Source: Scilla litardierei (lineage: Eukaryota; Streptophyta; Magnoliopsida; Asparagales; Asparagaceae). From it: a stretch of 64,000 nt of DNA. Each line of letters begins with the position of its first letter. Positions within the stretch are counted from its first letter, which is position 1. Made by a program: the position numbers and the translations under genes. Under the pieces are notes generated by a model that was not told where the DNA came from, did not search any database, and worked only from the letters and a program-made list of their open reading frames with translations. The stretch lies in the NCBI GenBank assembly GCA_030789695.1, contig CM061130.1, positions 14,685,860-14,749,859 of the forward strand. Direction: 5' to 3'. Shown here one piece after another: positions 21,101-33,758 of this stretch.

Positions 21101-22864
21101 TGATCACTCCATATTTTATACCTTTTTTCTGCATGTTTTCATGATGTTTTGATCGCCCATATTGCGTTTTTCACGATTATTCGACAATATTGTGATGCTT
21201 TTCACTATTTTTTGTTTTTCTCGAATTTCAGGAAATATTGAGCGATTTGGAGCGAAAATGAGATCAAATGAGTTTCACGCACTTTGGAGTGTCACACACG
21301 ACTTATTTGAGGATTTATCAGCGATGGAGGATGAGCAGAAGAAGAAGGAATTCGATAGGAGTGACGAGGAAGCAAAAAGGAGAAGGAATAAGCTCAGGAG
21401 CACCTCACTCGGCCGAGCAGGACTGCTCATTCGGCCGAGTGACGGATCACACTCGCCCGAGTAGAACTGATACACAACGAAGATTTCAGACGTTCACTCG
21501 ACCGAGCAAGGAATTCCGTTCGGCCGAGTATGAAAGTTCACGAGCCCGAGTCAGTCAGGGAATTCAGACAGGAAAGAGCCGAAGCTACTGGAAAATCTAA
21601 GGAAAGCTCACTCGGCCGAGCAAGATTGCTACTCGGTCGAATGAAGAAGCCTACTCGGCCGAGCCACCCCGAGAGACGGACCACTGAAAATCCCAAAGTT
21701 ACTGTTATTTTACAGGGTTTGTCACTCTGGCGAGTGACAAGGGTCACTCGGTCGAGTGACCCTCTCCGCCTGCTGCTAGGATTGCGAATTCCGGGCTGCG
21801 CAGGGGCAGTTTTGTCACCATTTTTTGGACGATTTTGGCTTGTATTTAAGCCCTGTTTTTACCCTAGTTTTAGGAGAGACTTGAATTATTTTTTAGAGAC
21901 TTCTTTTAGGTTTTTGACGGCTACTCTTTGGAGAAATCTCAGCTGGAGATCATTGGCTACACCTTTGGTTTGTTCTTTCTTATTAAAAACTCAATTTTTA
22001 TGAATTGTTTCTCTATTGCAATGAATTGTGCCAGGATTATTATCAATATTTCTGAGATTTGCATGATGATTAGTGAGTAGTTCCGTTGTTCTAGGGCATA
22101 GGGATGAAACCTATGGACCCGATCTTTTGGATTGTGATGAATTTATGGATTTGTTGCTAGAATTGATAATGGTTAGGTTGTGATCGATATATTACGAGTA
22201 GCTAGGAATTCATATCGATTCGGATTTGCAAGAGATTGGATCCCAATTGATAGGAAGGCCTAGATATTCGATTTAGATTGATAATTGAATTTCTCTAGAC
22301 TTGGTTTGCAAGGGATTGGACCAAAGCTAGGATTTTTAATTATGGGTCTATATTAATATTCGTTTGCAAGAGATTGGACGAATAGGAATTATCACAACCT
22401 AGATCGTAGCTCGAGTTTGCACGAGAGTGGGCTGGAGATGCGATTGGACAATGATGTCGTTCTTCACGCTAGCGGCTCAGGCTAGGGTTTACACGAGAGT
22501 GTGCCCTAACCTAGGTTTGCTATAGACCGGAAATAGCGCGAGAGCGTGAGCTTGGTTCTACTTTAAGTTGCGACTAGTTAACTTATATCCAAGCTTAGCA
22601 ACAATGAAATTTAGGTTTCACAAGGATGAGAGACGGTCCGTAGTGGGGATTTCCTATCCCTAGATGCTTTATTATATTGATATTTCTCTGGTATTGAACG
22701 ATTGTGATGATACACCAAATTACTCTTATTCTCTTGATAGCTAGGTAATTAAAGTGAGATACTGTGAATTGTCCTCCCTGTGTTCAATACCCGCTCGTCA
22801 CTACACCGTGCGCTTGCGGTAAAACTACAAGTCGTTTTTTCGGGTGTATATCCGGATGCGATCA
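21101..22864 (+). repeat. 3' LTR of B
   Basis: 1764 bp copy of 10241-12019 with scattered substitutions. It ends GCGATCA, followed by TSD ATGAG. TATTTAAG at 21843-21850. Confidence 0.92.
21408..21756 (+). promoter_or_regulatory. Phased palindrome array in U3 of B 3' LTR
   Basis: Same positions relative to the LTR start as in the 5' LTR. Some motifs decayed in the 5' LTR are intact here (CTCGGCCGAG at 21408). Confidence 0.62.
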
Positions 22865-22869
22865 ATGAG

Positions 22870-22923
22870 CAATCGAAATGGCATGCAAATATGAAGAAAA
22901 AGGTGTAAAATATGATCCTATCA
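22870..22923 (-). repeat. 3' LTR of E3, U3 terminal piece
   Basis: 54 bases that complete the E3 LTR to the right of element B, ending CTATCA next to the PPT. Confidence 0.82.
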
Positions 22924-22938
22924 AAATCCCCCAAGCTT
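22924..22938 (-). promoter_or_regulatory. Polypurine tract of E3
   Basis: Minus-strand AAGCTTGGGGGATTT adjoining the LTR. Confidence 0.8.
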
Positions 22939-24806
22939 ACCTCTTACTCGTCCTCAAAGAAGATGAGTAGAAAGGTGAACTCGGTGAATAAAAATAAAGA
23001 AAAAGGGATGAACGAAAAAGAAGATGAAGAGGTGGAGATGCTAGATCATTCTCTCAGATCTTGGAGTTACATACTAAAATCGCACGACCAATGAATATAA
23101 ACATGCTAAAGCTTTTCACTTCGATACCATTTCATATAGATGCTTTTGATAGAAAAACTAAGAACATCAAAAATCATATGAAATATGAAATCATTTTTAG
23201 AATCAACATCGTCAAGGGCATGTAAAATGATATACACAACCATAGATCACACATTTTTCAATTGACTGCTTTCTACTTGGAGTATAAGAGATATCACACA
23301 TTTCAAATCAATAAGAATAGAAAAAGATGGTTTTCATGAATTTCATGCCGATATTCAATTCATAGACGTCATTATATTCTAAGTAGTCTCCCTAAGTATC
23401 AAAAATTACCTAGATTAGGTTGTCATACACATATAGGTAGTCATTCTCTCACACGTCATTAGATCCCCTCCCCCAAGCTCATCTATAAGCGTGGTGGCAT
23501 CAAATATATAAATACGTCTTTTCCCTAATTTTTTCTTTTTGTGGCTCCAAAGAAAAATAAGAAGAAAGAAAGGAGAAAAGATGGGATTGTGTATATACAA
23601 TGGAACTTCCATTTCTCTCTTTTTTCTCTTTTTTCTCTTTTTTAATACACAAGAACAATCCCAAATAAGATAGAAGGATATAAATATTTATTTATTTATT
23701 TATTTTGGGATTTATGGAGCTTATTCTTTTTAGCATGTGGAAGATGCAAATATATGATTCACTAAGGGGAGATTCACCAATGGATATAAGTATAGAAATG
23801 ATGTTCAGGATATGTAGAGAAAGAAATATACATAATGCTTGGTTCACTCTTTGTATGTGCACAACAACTTCATCAGGGTAATTTAATCTACTCAGTTTGA
23901 TAACAAAAAGGTAAACTAATCCAAATATATCAAATGGCAATCATTCATTCAACCTGGAAGTTTAAAGTATATTATATGCAAAAAGAAGTGATAATAGAAA
24001 GGCAAAGCAGTACTCCAAGTATAGGCAATCAATACGTGAAGCTTGGTGTGTTTTCTATGAAGAGTATACAATAATAGTTCGCAGAATCAGTTAACGCTAA
24101 AATTTTCATTCAAATTCATATAACAAGCTATGTAAGTTCTTGTTTCTTAAATGCAAATCAATGTACCGCATATGATATTAGAAATGAAAATAATTGCATG
24201 GCAAGAGAATACATGCATATGAGTAAAGCAAACTCCGAGATATAGTCATCATATGGAATTCATCTCTAGCAAAGAAAGTAAACGAAATAAAAAGAAAATG
24301 AATAAAAAAACTGGCTATTCATATCCAAAAGTAAGAAAACGTGATGCATGGCAAGAAAATGAAAAAGTGAGTGAAAATAAGTGAAAAATAAAGAAAGGTG
24401 AAAAATAAATGCAAAATGAAGAATAATAATAAAAAAGTGCGTGTACGAACACATTCTCCAAGCTAAACATCATATTGTCCTCAATGTACTAAGTGTGCCA
24501 CGAGGATGCACAAAATAGGGGAGGGTGGGTGTGGATGCATGCATGATACGAAATAAAAGAGAAAGTAAAGAAAGTAAAATATTGCATGATGTATGCAAAT
24601 GATGAATGCAGCATGCATGCAAATAATCGATGGAAAATGCAAAATGCAGATGAGATGTGGACCAGAAGGGCAAACTGCCCCCCAGAATGATATGTATAAT
24701 GGTGCCCTGCAAAAAGTGATCAAAACATTGGGTAAGCAAAATAATGGAAAAATGATGGGGCGGGAGCTGGATCAGTGATAATATGTCATGCATCAGGTGT
24801 ACGTGC
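22939..24806 (-). other. 3' untranslated region of E3
   Basis: AT-rich, non-coding, similar in content to the 3' UTR of B read in reverse. PPT-like tracts lie near 23469 (GAGCTTGGGGGAGGGG on minus) and 24455. An ATTT microsatellite lies at about 23687-23702. Confidence 0.65.
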
Positions 24807-26783
24807 CTAGGCTGGTGGTGGATCGCCATCACCTCCCTGTGGTGGGGACGGTGGTGTTGGATCCTGAGGGATGGGCTTGGGTGCTGGTGGTGGAAGCTGA
24901 GGCAGGCGCTCAAGAATCTGGTTCAGCGTGTACTGAATACCAGGTAGAATGGCGACACAAGTCTGCACGGAGATAATGGTGGTGGTGAGAGCCCTAAAAT
25001 CTGCTCTGAGTCCACTCACGGCCCCCTCGACAGTATAAAGATGATGGACAAGGGCATCGGGAGCCAGAGCAGCAGGTCGCACAGGAGGAGGACGTGGCTG
25101 TCGTGCACGGACACCGTAAACCAGTGGGGCCACCAGTGGGTAAGGGTGTGAGGGCAGTGCTCGCTAGAAGATGCTTGGCCTCAGTGAGAGGCTGAGACGT
25201 AGGAATACTCTCAGAAGTACGAGCAGAGGCAGAGGGGGATGAGACAGGTAGAGAGATCGTGGACACAAAAATGGGGAAAGACGTCACGACACTCTTGGTG
25301 AAAACGGCAGCTGCGAAGACAGAAGGGTCGACAACTGGGGAGGTCGTGAAAGCAGCAGAAAATGACTTCCCAGGGGTCAAGAAATCGGGTGAGGATTGGG
25401 TCTCGACAGTCGCAAATGAGGAAGGCTCGCCTCTCTCAAGGGCTGCGGGTGCGGTGCTCTCAAGGCTCATGTAGGAAATGGGATCAACACTCAGCTGCAC
25501 AGAGGTGGTGGTTGGGACAGAAACAACTACAGACGAGCACTCAGCACGAATAGTGGTGGGGACATATGTCTCGAGCTCAGGAATCAGATCAGGTGCAGGC
25601 TGTGGAATGGAGATCTTCGGGGCCAGAGGGCCAAGAAGGGGCTCTTGCTGGGCGTCCTTGGGCTCGAGTACATATGCAGCTGGGATAAGGAGCTCCATCT
25701 CTGGTCTCCACTCCCCACCTGCAGGTCCAATGTGGGTCCGAGCAGGGCTCGAAAGCACCATATAATCCGCAGAATATGGACAGTATAGCCAAACCCAGTG
25801 GTGCTGACCATGAGGATGCAGCATCCTCATACGGGCCATAACATCTATATATAGAGAAGTGGAGCCCATAGGTCAGAGCAAGCCAGCAGGAAGCTCAATT
25901 CCACACATAGGAGCAAGCAAGGTGATCAGACCGCCACAACAAATCATCTTCTTGGCGATGATTGAGGAAACAATACGGTCAAGATACTAGCTAGCTTCAT
26001 CAATAGAAATAGCAGGGACTAAGACGTCCCCGTTGCCCTTGAAGGCTCTCGCTCTAGTCATCGTGTAGAGCATATAGAGCTCTGGCGTAGACATCGTCCC
26101 AGGCTCATACCTCGCCAGAATGGTGGTCGCCAAAAGGCACTGAGCAATCTGTAGGCAAGGGTGGATGATAGAGGAGGCCTTGGCTCGGCTAGGGTCAAAG
26201 GGAAGTGGGGATCCAGTGATCATGGTCCACAATGTGTGAGGATCAAAGGAAGCAGGGGTGTGGTGCGTGGGACCATAAGCGCGGTCGGGGTCAGGGTCAG
26301 GGGACCAATGGAAGTAGGCACAGAGCATATCGAGAGTGATCTCGCACTCTCGATCCATCAATCAAAAGGTGCACCCCCTGAGAGTCCTATGAATAGAACT
26401 TAAAACCTCGAGGGTCTGACGGACGTTGGTGCCTGCCAACACTGAAAGAAAATCATGCCACCCTACATTTTCGTATAACTGGAGTAGCCCTTGAAGTACC
26501 CCTAGGCAATCAAGGTCATCTAAGTGTACGAACCTAGAGGGTACGATCGAGCGCTGTCAAATTTGAAGCGGTGTGCATCATCTCTGAAAGTGATCCTAAA
26601 TGTATCGATCACTATGTCGGGCTATACTGGTCGGGGTGGAATGAGTGAAGTGGGTGCTGGGAGTGTGGGAGGTGGATCGCTAGGAGGCGGGGAGTCCGCT
26701 CTAGAGGAAGAGGGACCGAGGTCATCAGTCCTCTTTCGCTTGGAAGCGGGCTTGCCGTGCACGAGACCTAGTGCGTAGGGCAT
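24807..26783 (-). pseudogene. Athila ORF3 of E3
   Basis: Starts MPYALGLVHGKPASKRKR and follows the B protein segment by segment: RECEITLDMLCAYFHW, ARYEPGTMSTPELYMLY, MRMLHPHGQHHWVWL, a Ser/Thr/Pro-rich middle, LRADFRALTTTIISVQ, and a Pro-rich end. The frame is broken at several places: a stop near 25987 after ISIDEAS, and frame changes near 25130 and 26370-26600. It is preceded by an internal palindrome array and TATA-like box. Function unknown. Confidence 0.72.
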
Positions 26784-27276
26784 CGTGGTGCCGTGAAATG
26801 TGTGGATAATCACAATGTGCTCAAAATAAAATAGGAAACGAGTGTACCAAGCATGATGCGACTCCTCGTAAGCGACCTGGACGAGAGACGCCTCCCCTGC
26901 AGCTCCAAATCACCGTGGGATCCCCCCCAGATATTCTGAAGCACAAAAACAATGGATCAGTAATGAATATCACATAATCGAGGGGTTGATTAACAAAATA
27001 AGGCGTAAATAGTGTTCAATTTCAGATTCGGGGTGAATTGGGCTTACGAAATGGGAAAAAGGAGAATAGGGGCGATTATGGGCATGGAGGACTGCCGATC
27101 GTCGACCGACGATGAGGGGTGTGATGGTGGATGTAGCTCCGACAACGACGGGGTCGCGCCGCTCGGGCGAGTCGACAGCGGCTCGGGCGAATGGGGATGG
27201 GGGTTCGGGCGAGTCGGGAGAGAGATTGTGGGATTTTGGGATTTGGGGCGAATGATCCGAGCAGCCCTCGATTCGA

Positions 27277-27284
27277 ATTAAATA
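27277..27284 (-). promoter_or_regulatory. Possible internal TATA box before E3 ORF3
   Basis: Minus-strand TATTTAAT about 21 bp downstream of the internal array and 490 bases upstream of the ORF3 start at 26783. Inference only. Confidence 0.4.
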
Positions 27285-27305
27285 GTGTTAAGTCGGTTTG
27301 AGTCA

Positions 27306-27649
27306 CTCGGCCGAGTGACAAAGTCACTCGGCCGAGTGACAAAGTCACTCGACCGAGTCACAATTAGAAATAGAGTAGGGTATTTTCAAAAATTTTACGT
27401 CAGTCTCCGACTCGGCCGAGTAGAACTTGTTACTCGGTCGAGTAGACTAGGTTACTCGGCCGAGTAGACATGCCTCTTAGTGCATTTTAAGAGCTAATGG
27501 TGTCAAATTCACTCGGTCGAGTGACAAAGTCACTCGGTCGAGTGGCATATAATTTCCAGAGAGGGGGGGTTTCGAGACTTCCCTTTATAGTACCCTACAC
27601 GGTCGAGTAGGATCTTCGCTCGGCCGAGTGAACAAGGCACTCGGTCGAG
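27306..27649 (-). promoter_or_regulatory. Internal phased palindrome array of E3
   Basis: Decamers start at 27306, 27327, 27348 (21,21); 27411, 27433, 27455 (22,22); 27512, 27533 (21); 27598, 27619, 27640 (21,21). Triplet, triplet, doublet, triplet, with CTCGGCCGAG, CTCGGTCGAG and CTCGACCGAG variants. 27650-27924 is a spacer with no coding signal. Confidence 0.65.
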
Positions 27650-27924
27650 TGGGCTGCTCTTTTCATCTCCAGACTCTCTGTTTTGAGATGCTTTCTGTTT
27701 CTTCCTCTCCCATTAGTTTCTTCCTTCCTATGGCAGTTAAGCGCATTCCTGGAGTGCTCTCCATCGCCATGCACATCCTCCATTCATATGGACTCCTGTC
27801 ATCTTCTTCCTGAAATGAAAATGTAGCCCATTGTCAAATTCTTCCTAGACTCTTGACTCTATAGACTAATAAAGATATAAAACAAAAATGAAAGTAAAAT
27901 TCAACTAAAACCTAAGATAGAATC

Positions 27925-27942
27925 GTCGGGTTGCCTCCCGAC
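27925..27942 (-). other. Conserved post-pol hairpin
   Basis: GTCGGGTTGCCTCCCGAC, the reverse complement of the hairpin at 16074-16091 in B. The flanking GAGCTCGACCCCTTA is also conserved. Confidence 0.6.
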
Positions 27943-28201
27943 AAGCGCTCGTTTAAGGTCTTGAGCTCGACCCCTTACGGTATGGCGTTTAGTGCATGAT
28001 GTTCGGCGCATAGGAGATACGCATGTCGAACTTCGCAGTGAGGCCTTGAGGGTTCAGATGTAGCGTTAGCTCTTCTCTTGTCTCCCTAGTGTGCATCTCA
28101 TCTCCAATGGTGTTGGGGGATGACTCCCCCAAGCTTGTGTTCTCGATATCTTTCTTCTTTTTCGGTGGTGGAGATGTGTTCGCCGGTGACGCTTTCTCCC
28201 C

Positions 28202-28916
28202 TCACTTCACCGTAAAGAGCTTGCAGAGCTCTCTAATCCTTTCAACATTAGCGTCGTTCTTCTCTTCATCGGTGATCTTGATTACTTCGTCAATGGGGGG
28301 ATCCGATGGATCTTCAATCGTAGTGCCGTCCTCGGTATTTGGGACACCATCAAGGCTCTCCGTGTGTAAGGCTCCAACAGCATAAGACATGGCTTCATTT
28401 ATTACCTCATCAAGGTGGTCCACGTAGTCTGCTTCTTCGGGCCAAGGTCTTTGCTTCATTGTCTTGGGAAGATGGAATTCAACCGCGATGTTGCCAACAT
28501 TGAGGGATAATGTTCCTTCCCTCACATCCACTATGACTCTGACAGTTCACAAGAAGGGGTGTCCAAGTATGAGTGATGTATCACCCTCCTCTTTTATGTC
28601 CATGACGACGAAGTCGCATGGTACACAAAGACCTCCCGGTATTTGCAGTGGCACGTTCTTGGCAATCCCCATCGGCCTAATAATTCTCCCATCAGCGAGT
28701 TTGATCTTCATATCAGTGGCTTTGAGGTCGGTCCCCGTGTTGAGCTTCTTAAACATAGTGAGCGGCTTGAGGCTTAAGCTTGCTCCCAAGTCTACCAAAG
28801 CTTTTTGGAGGGGGATTCCGCCAAGGGTGCATGGAATCCGAAAGCTTTTGGGGTCTTTCATCTTCTTTGGCATCTTCTCCTTATTGGCGAACAAGTTCCT
28901 TGCTCGGCTAGCATGA
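28202..28916 (-). pseudogene. Athila aspartic protease joined to integrase tail (RT/IN deleted)
   Basis: Upstream half (28894-28547): FRIPCTLGG, the catalytic ALVDLGASLSLKP (DLGAS, the usual Athila form), LADGRIIRPMGI and the second protease block LILGHPFL. A stop (28547-28549) interrupts, then the normal Athila continuation DVREGTLSLNVGN follows. After about 50 residues the sequence jumps to HLDEVINEA...RIRELCKL, which in B lies behind integrase. RT, RNase H and the integrase core are therefore deleted in frame-like fashion. The protease would mature Gag-Pol. Its stop argues for inactivity. Confidence 0.8.
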
Positions 28917-29053
28917 TCTTCTCCATTCGCTTCTTACCCGTGATTAAATCCTAGAGGAACTTGGCGTATGACGGGATTTCAATTATCACATCTAAGAACG
29001 GTATGTTTAGGCTAATCCCTTGCAAGTACTCCAGAAATTTGGCGAACCTCTTT

Positions 29054-29695
29054 CTATCTTAGCCTTCGCCAACCGTTGAGGAAACGGTATGGGTGGCATG
29101 TAGGTTCTCTCCTTTTAAGGTTCGTCCGCTTCATATTTTTCTTCGTTATTTGCCTTCTTGGGGCTATCTTCTTCATTAATTTGCTCCTTTTCAACCAGAA
29201 TTTCCTCCATTGGGCCTTTAGCTTGACCATAATGGGAGTGGTGTCCTTCCCGCCTCTCGTAGTCACTGCAACTACCACATTGATGCGGCCGGTGTTACTC
29301 CTCGGATTTTGCTTCGGTTGAGCCGGCAATTGTTGTTGAGTCTTGTTGAGCAAGGTGATTTGCTCCACCAATTTTGCCACAATGGTATGAGAGAGTCTTG
29401 GCTCGCCGTCAATTGTGCATTGTTCTTCTTTTGCTCAGCCATGAACTCCTCAACTCTAGCTTCATGCTCGAAATTTGTTGGTGCCGGTGGTGGGTTTTGT
29501 GGTCTCCATCCTTGATTATATCTGGGGTCTATAAGGCCCCGCTTGTTGCCTTTGTTGATATTGTCGTTGTTGGGACGGTCTTTGTTGATACGATTGTTGT
29601 TGTTGAGGGGGCCGGGCTTGTTGTTATTGAGGTGGTGTTTTATGATGCGGGGGAGTCAAGGCTCCCTCATTATTGACATATGAAAATCCGGGGTG
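29054..29695 (-). pseudogene. Athila gag, C-terminal part of E3
   Basis: Continues the gag broken at 37649 by element A: GFSYVNNEGALTPPHH reads on from NPATKG once A and one TSD copy are removed. A Gln/Asn-rich segment follows, with an EEFMAEQKKN-like helix and the AKLVEQITLLNKTQQQ stretch before the protease region. No CCHC zinc knuckle is seen. Several frame changes. Confidence 0.65.
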
Positions 29696-29762
29696 ACCCT
29701 TGATCGCTCCAAAATGCAACCCAAGAGCACAACCTAGTATGGCGCAAATACACAGAGATAAA

Positions 29763-29780
29763 TCCCCGGCAACGGCGCCA
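29763..29780 (-). promoter_or_regulatory. tRNA-Asp PBS sequence trapped inside the 3' LTR
   Basis: TCCCCGGCAACGGCGCCA on plus, a perfect PBS in minus orientation, located 62 bases inside the LTR. The LTR end has moved outward past an older PBS. Confidence 0.85.
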
Positions 29781-30959
29781 AAAACTTGATCGGCCCCGGA
29801 TATACACCCAAAGAACGATTGCAGTTTTACCGCAAGCGCACGGTCGAGTGGCGAGCGGGTATCGAACACGAGGAGGTGGTGTTGGTTCCAATCTATCCTA
29901 GGTTTGTTTGACTACGAATGTTTTATTGGTGGAGATGGTTATGGTATGATGTAATGACAATAGTGGTGGATGTCGGTGTCGGTGATAAAGATGTTGGGTA
30001 AAATATCGATTCAGATATAATATAATAGAAGTGTCTAGGGCTAGGAAATCCCCACTACGGGTCGTCATTCATCCTTGTAAATAGTAAATCTCAATATTAC
30101 TAGACTTGTGTCGAGGTGAACTAGTCGTAACTGAATAGAGAACCAAGCTCACGCTCTCACGCTATTGCCAGTCTATAGCAACCTAGATTAGGGCCCACTC
30201 TCGTGCAAACACTAATCTAAGCCACTAGCATTAGGGTCGACATCATTGTTCAATCGCCCCTCGAGCCCACTCTCGTGCAAACTCGAGTTACGATCTAGGT
30301 TGTGATAGTTCGTATTCGTCCAATCTCTTGCAAACGAATATGTGTATAGATCTATAATAAAAATGCTAGCTTTGGTCCAATCTCTTGCAAACCAAGTCTA
30401 GTGAATCTCGATTATAAATCTAAATCAAATATCTAGGCCTTCCTATCGATAGTAATCCAATCTCTTGCAAACCCCAAATCGATGGAAATTCCTAGCTATC
30501 CGTAATAAATCAATCACAACCTAACCTCATAGAAATTCTAGCAATTTAGAACTTTATTCATTACAAATATGAAATTAGATCCGTAGGGTTCATCCCCATG
30601 CCCTAGAACATCAAATCTACTCAAGCATAGCAATAACGATAGAGAAATCGATAAAAAACATTGCTTGCATATATAAAGATATCAAAACAAAGATTCAAAC
30701 AATAAGTACAAAATACTTAGCTTGATGAAGATCTTCAATCCAAAATACAAGCTTTTAGATCGAAGAGGGGACCTAGGGCATGGCCTAACCTCTAAAACTA
30801 ACTCTAAGAAAACATATGGGAACCCCCCCCCCCCTCAATGACGGCTACAAACCCCCTTAAATAGCCCCCAAAAACCCTAGCAAAACTCCCCCAAAAAACC
30901 TCTGAAACCCACGCCTGAAACACAGTCTGCGTACAACTTGGATTCTGGGCAAGCTACGA

Positions 30960-31470
30960 CTCGACCGAGTGGGGAAAGCTAACTCGGCCGAGTGAGAATT
31001 CCAGCACTGCAGCGTCGACTTACAGAAATTCTCCAGATTTCATCCGACCTCCGATTAGCATGTTTTAGCGGCGTTGGAATCGTCATGAAGTCTACTATCC
31101 ATAAAAAATATGAGAAAAATAATTTGATGGCTGGAATGATATCAGATTTCAAAAGAGTAAGAGGTGGTCTGAAATTCTGGGAGCTGTGTGTCCTCGGCAT
31201 CACTCGGCCGAGTGGCAAATGTCACTCGGCCGAGGGGCTTTTGGTACTCGGCCGAGTCGGAGCTCGTAGTCGATTGACGGATTACAGTAAGTCTGGTCTT
31301 TTGGATGCCGTCGTTCGTGTGCCACTCGGGCGAGTGGTGTCTCCATACTCCGCCGAGTGGGATGTCGTCACTCGGTCGAGTGCATGCTAATCTTCAAGTA
31401 ATTGCGTGTCCGATCTGGCCGGCCGAGTGGGCTTCTTTCCTCGACCGAGTGAGTCCTTCACTCGGCCGAG
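30960..31470 (-). promoter_or_regulatory. Phased palindrome array in U3 of A 3' LTR
   Basis: CTCGACCGAG at 30960 through CTCGGCCGAG at 31461, in groups at about 22 bp spacing, upstream of the TATA at 30856-30863. One AAACCCTA motif lies between them near 30872. Confidence 0.6.
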
Positions 31471-31774
31471 TGGCATGCTGAATATACACAAACTTCATCT
31501 TTTTGCTTCCCCGTCGCTCCTACGACGTTCTTTCTTGTTCCACCCGTCTTCTATCGCTGATAGGTCCTCAATAAGTCCATGAGCGATGCTCCGTTATGCG
31601 TGCAAGTCCTTTAAGCTCATTTTTGCTCCCAATTGCTCATATTTCCTAAAATCCAACAAAAACAAGAAATAGTGAAAAGTAACACAATATCATCGAATAA
31701 TCATGAAAATCGCAATATGAGCAACCGAAATGGCAGGCAAATATGCAGAAAAAGGTGTAAATATGGCGTGATCA

Positions 31775-31789
31775 AAATCCCCCAAGCTT
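31775..31789 (-). promoter_or_regulatory. Polypurine tract of A
   Basis: Minus-strand AAGCTTGGGGGATTT adjoining the LTR. Confidence 0.85.
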
Positions 31790-33758
31790 ACCTCTTACTC
31801 GTCCTCGAGGAAGATAAGTAGAGAGACGAACTCGGGAGATGAAAATAAAGAAAATGAAATGAAAAAGAAAGAACACGAGGTGGAAGGGGTCGCTAGATTC
31901 TTCTTCTTAGATCTCAAGCTATAAGCTACACATCACGATAACTTGGAAAATACAAATCACATGCTATAAGGATTTCATATCTTACATAAACATGGTACTT
32001 ACAAGCTTTTAAGAACAACAAAAGGGATTCTCTAAATTCATACAATCAATTCATATCAACGTCACGCATTTCATAGGATTTAATATAAAAATGTTGGCGA
32101 TGCACTTTTCAATCAAGAGTTATAAATGAAGCATATAAGATACACACCAAGCATGCAATAGAGAATAGAATAAGAGTCATGGCATTCACATATTTATTTC
32201 AAATCATGAAAAATCTCCATATCTAATATATTTTGCAGAGTCTAAGCATTATCGAATATTCCCATTCATGCACATCTCCACTCTAATGTCATACTCACTC
32301 ATATGGTCAATTGAATTCACCCCCCAAGCTTAGCTTGAGGCATCACATCTAAAGGAATATGATAGCGAAAATGGGATTTTTGCCTTGGCTTTCCCAAGTA
32401 TTTTGTGGCTCCAATAATGAGATAGAGAAATATCTTTCTTTTTCTTTTTGACCTTTTTGTTTGTCATTTTCCTTTTTGGATTTTTGTAGGAGCAATTTGA
32501 TTTGTATTTTTTTTTGGATTTGGGCTCCTTTTTGGCTTTTTGGACTTTTTGGAGCTAACTTTTTCTTTTTGTATGGATTTTTGGGAAATAAATGCGATAT
32601 AAGTAGCTTTAGGAGGTGAACTCAAGTGACATGTAGAGAATAAAAAGATATATGTGGAGAAGGAAATGGTGCAACGCTCGGTTCACTCTAAGATGTGCAC
32701 AAATGGTTCAATAAGATAATACATCAACTAAACTTATATGTAAGCATGGATATTCTCAATCATTTCAATAAATAGTGAAGTCAAGCTGTAAAGTTTACAA
32801 TCATATCAGGCATGCAACAGAAGGTGAATAAGACAATAAAACTGATGCTTCAGATATACTAATGATGCGTGAATCTTGGTGCATTTCCAACAAAAGCATA
32901 CTAAACACTAATCCATACATTCAGTTTCAATTAATATCATGTATTCATATAGAGGAATCATCAAAAGAAATAGATTTGCAAGCACATGTGAATAGCAAGA
33001 CTATGGAATACTCTAAGTAGCATGGCAAGGAATAATAAGCATCGTGATGGCTACTAAAGCAATAAGATATATCATCATAAGGAACAAATCTAGCAAAAGG
33101 AGGAAGGAAAATAAAGAAATAAGAAAAGATAAAAGAGAGGAAAGAAAAGAAAAACAAGCACACAATATGATGCATGAACACACATAAAAGGAAAATAAGA
33201 TGGAAAATTCAAAAAGATGATGCAAAATTTTGAAAAATTCTAAAAAACCCTAAAATAAAGTAAAAATACAACTAATGCATCTAAATGGCATGGAAATGCA
33301 CTCCCCCAAGCTTAAACTTCACATTGTCCTCAATGCGATCATAATGAAAGAATATGAGGAACAACGATAATAATAAGGGGGTGAATGAAAAATGATGAAA
33401 TGAATGACATGAAATCCTAATGCAACTACATGCACATACAATGATGCATGAGAGCACCTTCCCCCAAGCTTATACCAAACAATCCTATTCAAATGACTTG
33501 ACCAAAAATGTCATGGATTTGCAAAGCGTGATCAAGTCAAACGAAAAAGAAAGTAAGGTTTCACTTGAAAGAAATGCTCGAATGTGGTGAGCAAAAGGAT
33601 GTGACACATCAAAATATGGAGAGGGCAATTAATATATATAATGGGTTTGGGGTGTAAAAATTTTTTTTGCCGTCATAAGAGGTGGAATTTATTCAATCAA
33701 ATCTATACGGTCCCCTCGCTGTCGAGAGGATTCGGGTTTATTGAAAGCATAAAAATTT
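31790..33758 (-). other. 3' untranslated region of A
   Basis: AT-rich, non-coding, clearly homologous to 842-2802 of E1. PPT-like AAGCTTGGGGG tracts lie near 32323, 33303 and 33460. Inverted repeat CACATTG-TCCT-CAATG near 33323. Confidence 0.7.

Larger units (their letters stand above)
10241..22864 (+). mobile_element. B: Athila element with RT-integrase-ORF3 but no gag/protease
   Basis: Complete insertion: LTRs 10241-12019 and 21101-22864, TSD ATGAG at 10236-10240 and 22865-22869, tRNA-Asp PBS, PPT. It sits inside the LTR of E3, whose sequence reads through once B is removed. The internal region encodes a short fused ORF, RT-RNase H, integrase, an internal palindrome array and ORF3. No gag or protease is found between PBS and RT. 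The coding regions carry several stops and frameshifts. Confidence 0.92.
29701..31774 (-). repeat. 3' LTR of A
   Basis: Begins TGATCGCTCC at the TSD and ends GTGATCA at the PPT. It contains an extra copy of PBS sequence (29763-29780) followed by a second TGATC at 29787. A 13-C run lies near 30826. TATA TATTTAAG on minus at 30856-30863. Confidence 0.9.

Noticed and set aside
24481..24913. His-rich minus-strand ORFs
   Set aside because: AT/C-rich 3' UTR of E3 overlapping the end of ORF3 in another frame; no conservation with B.
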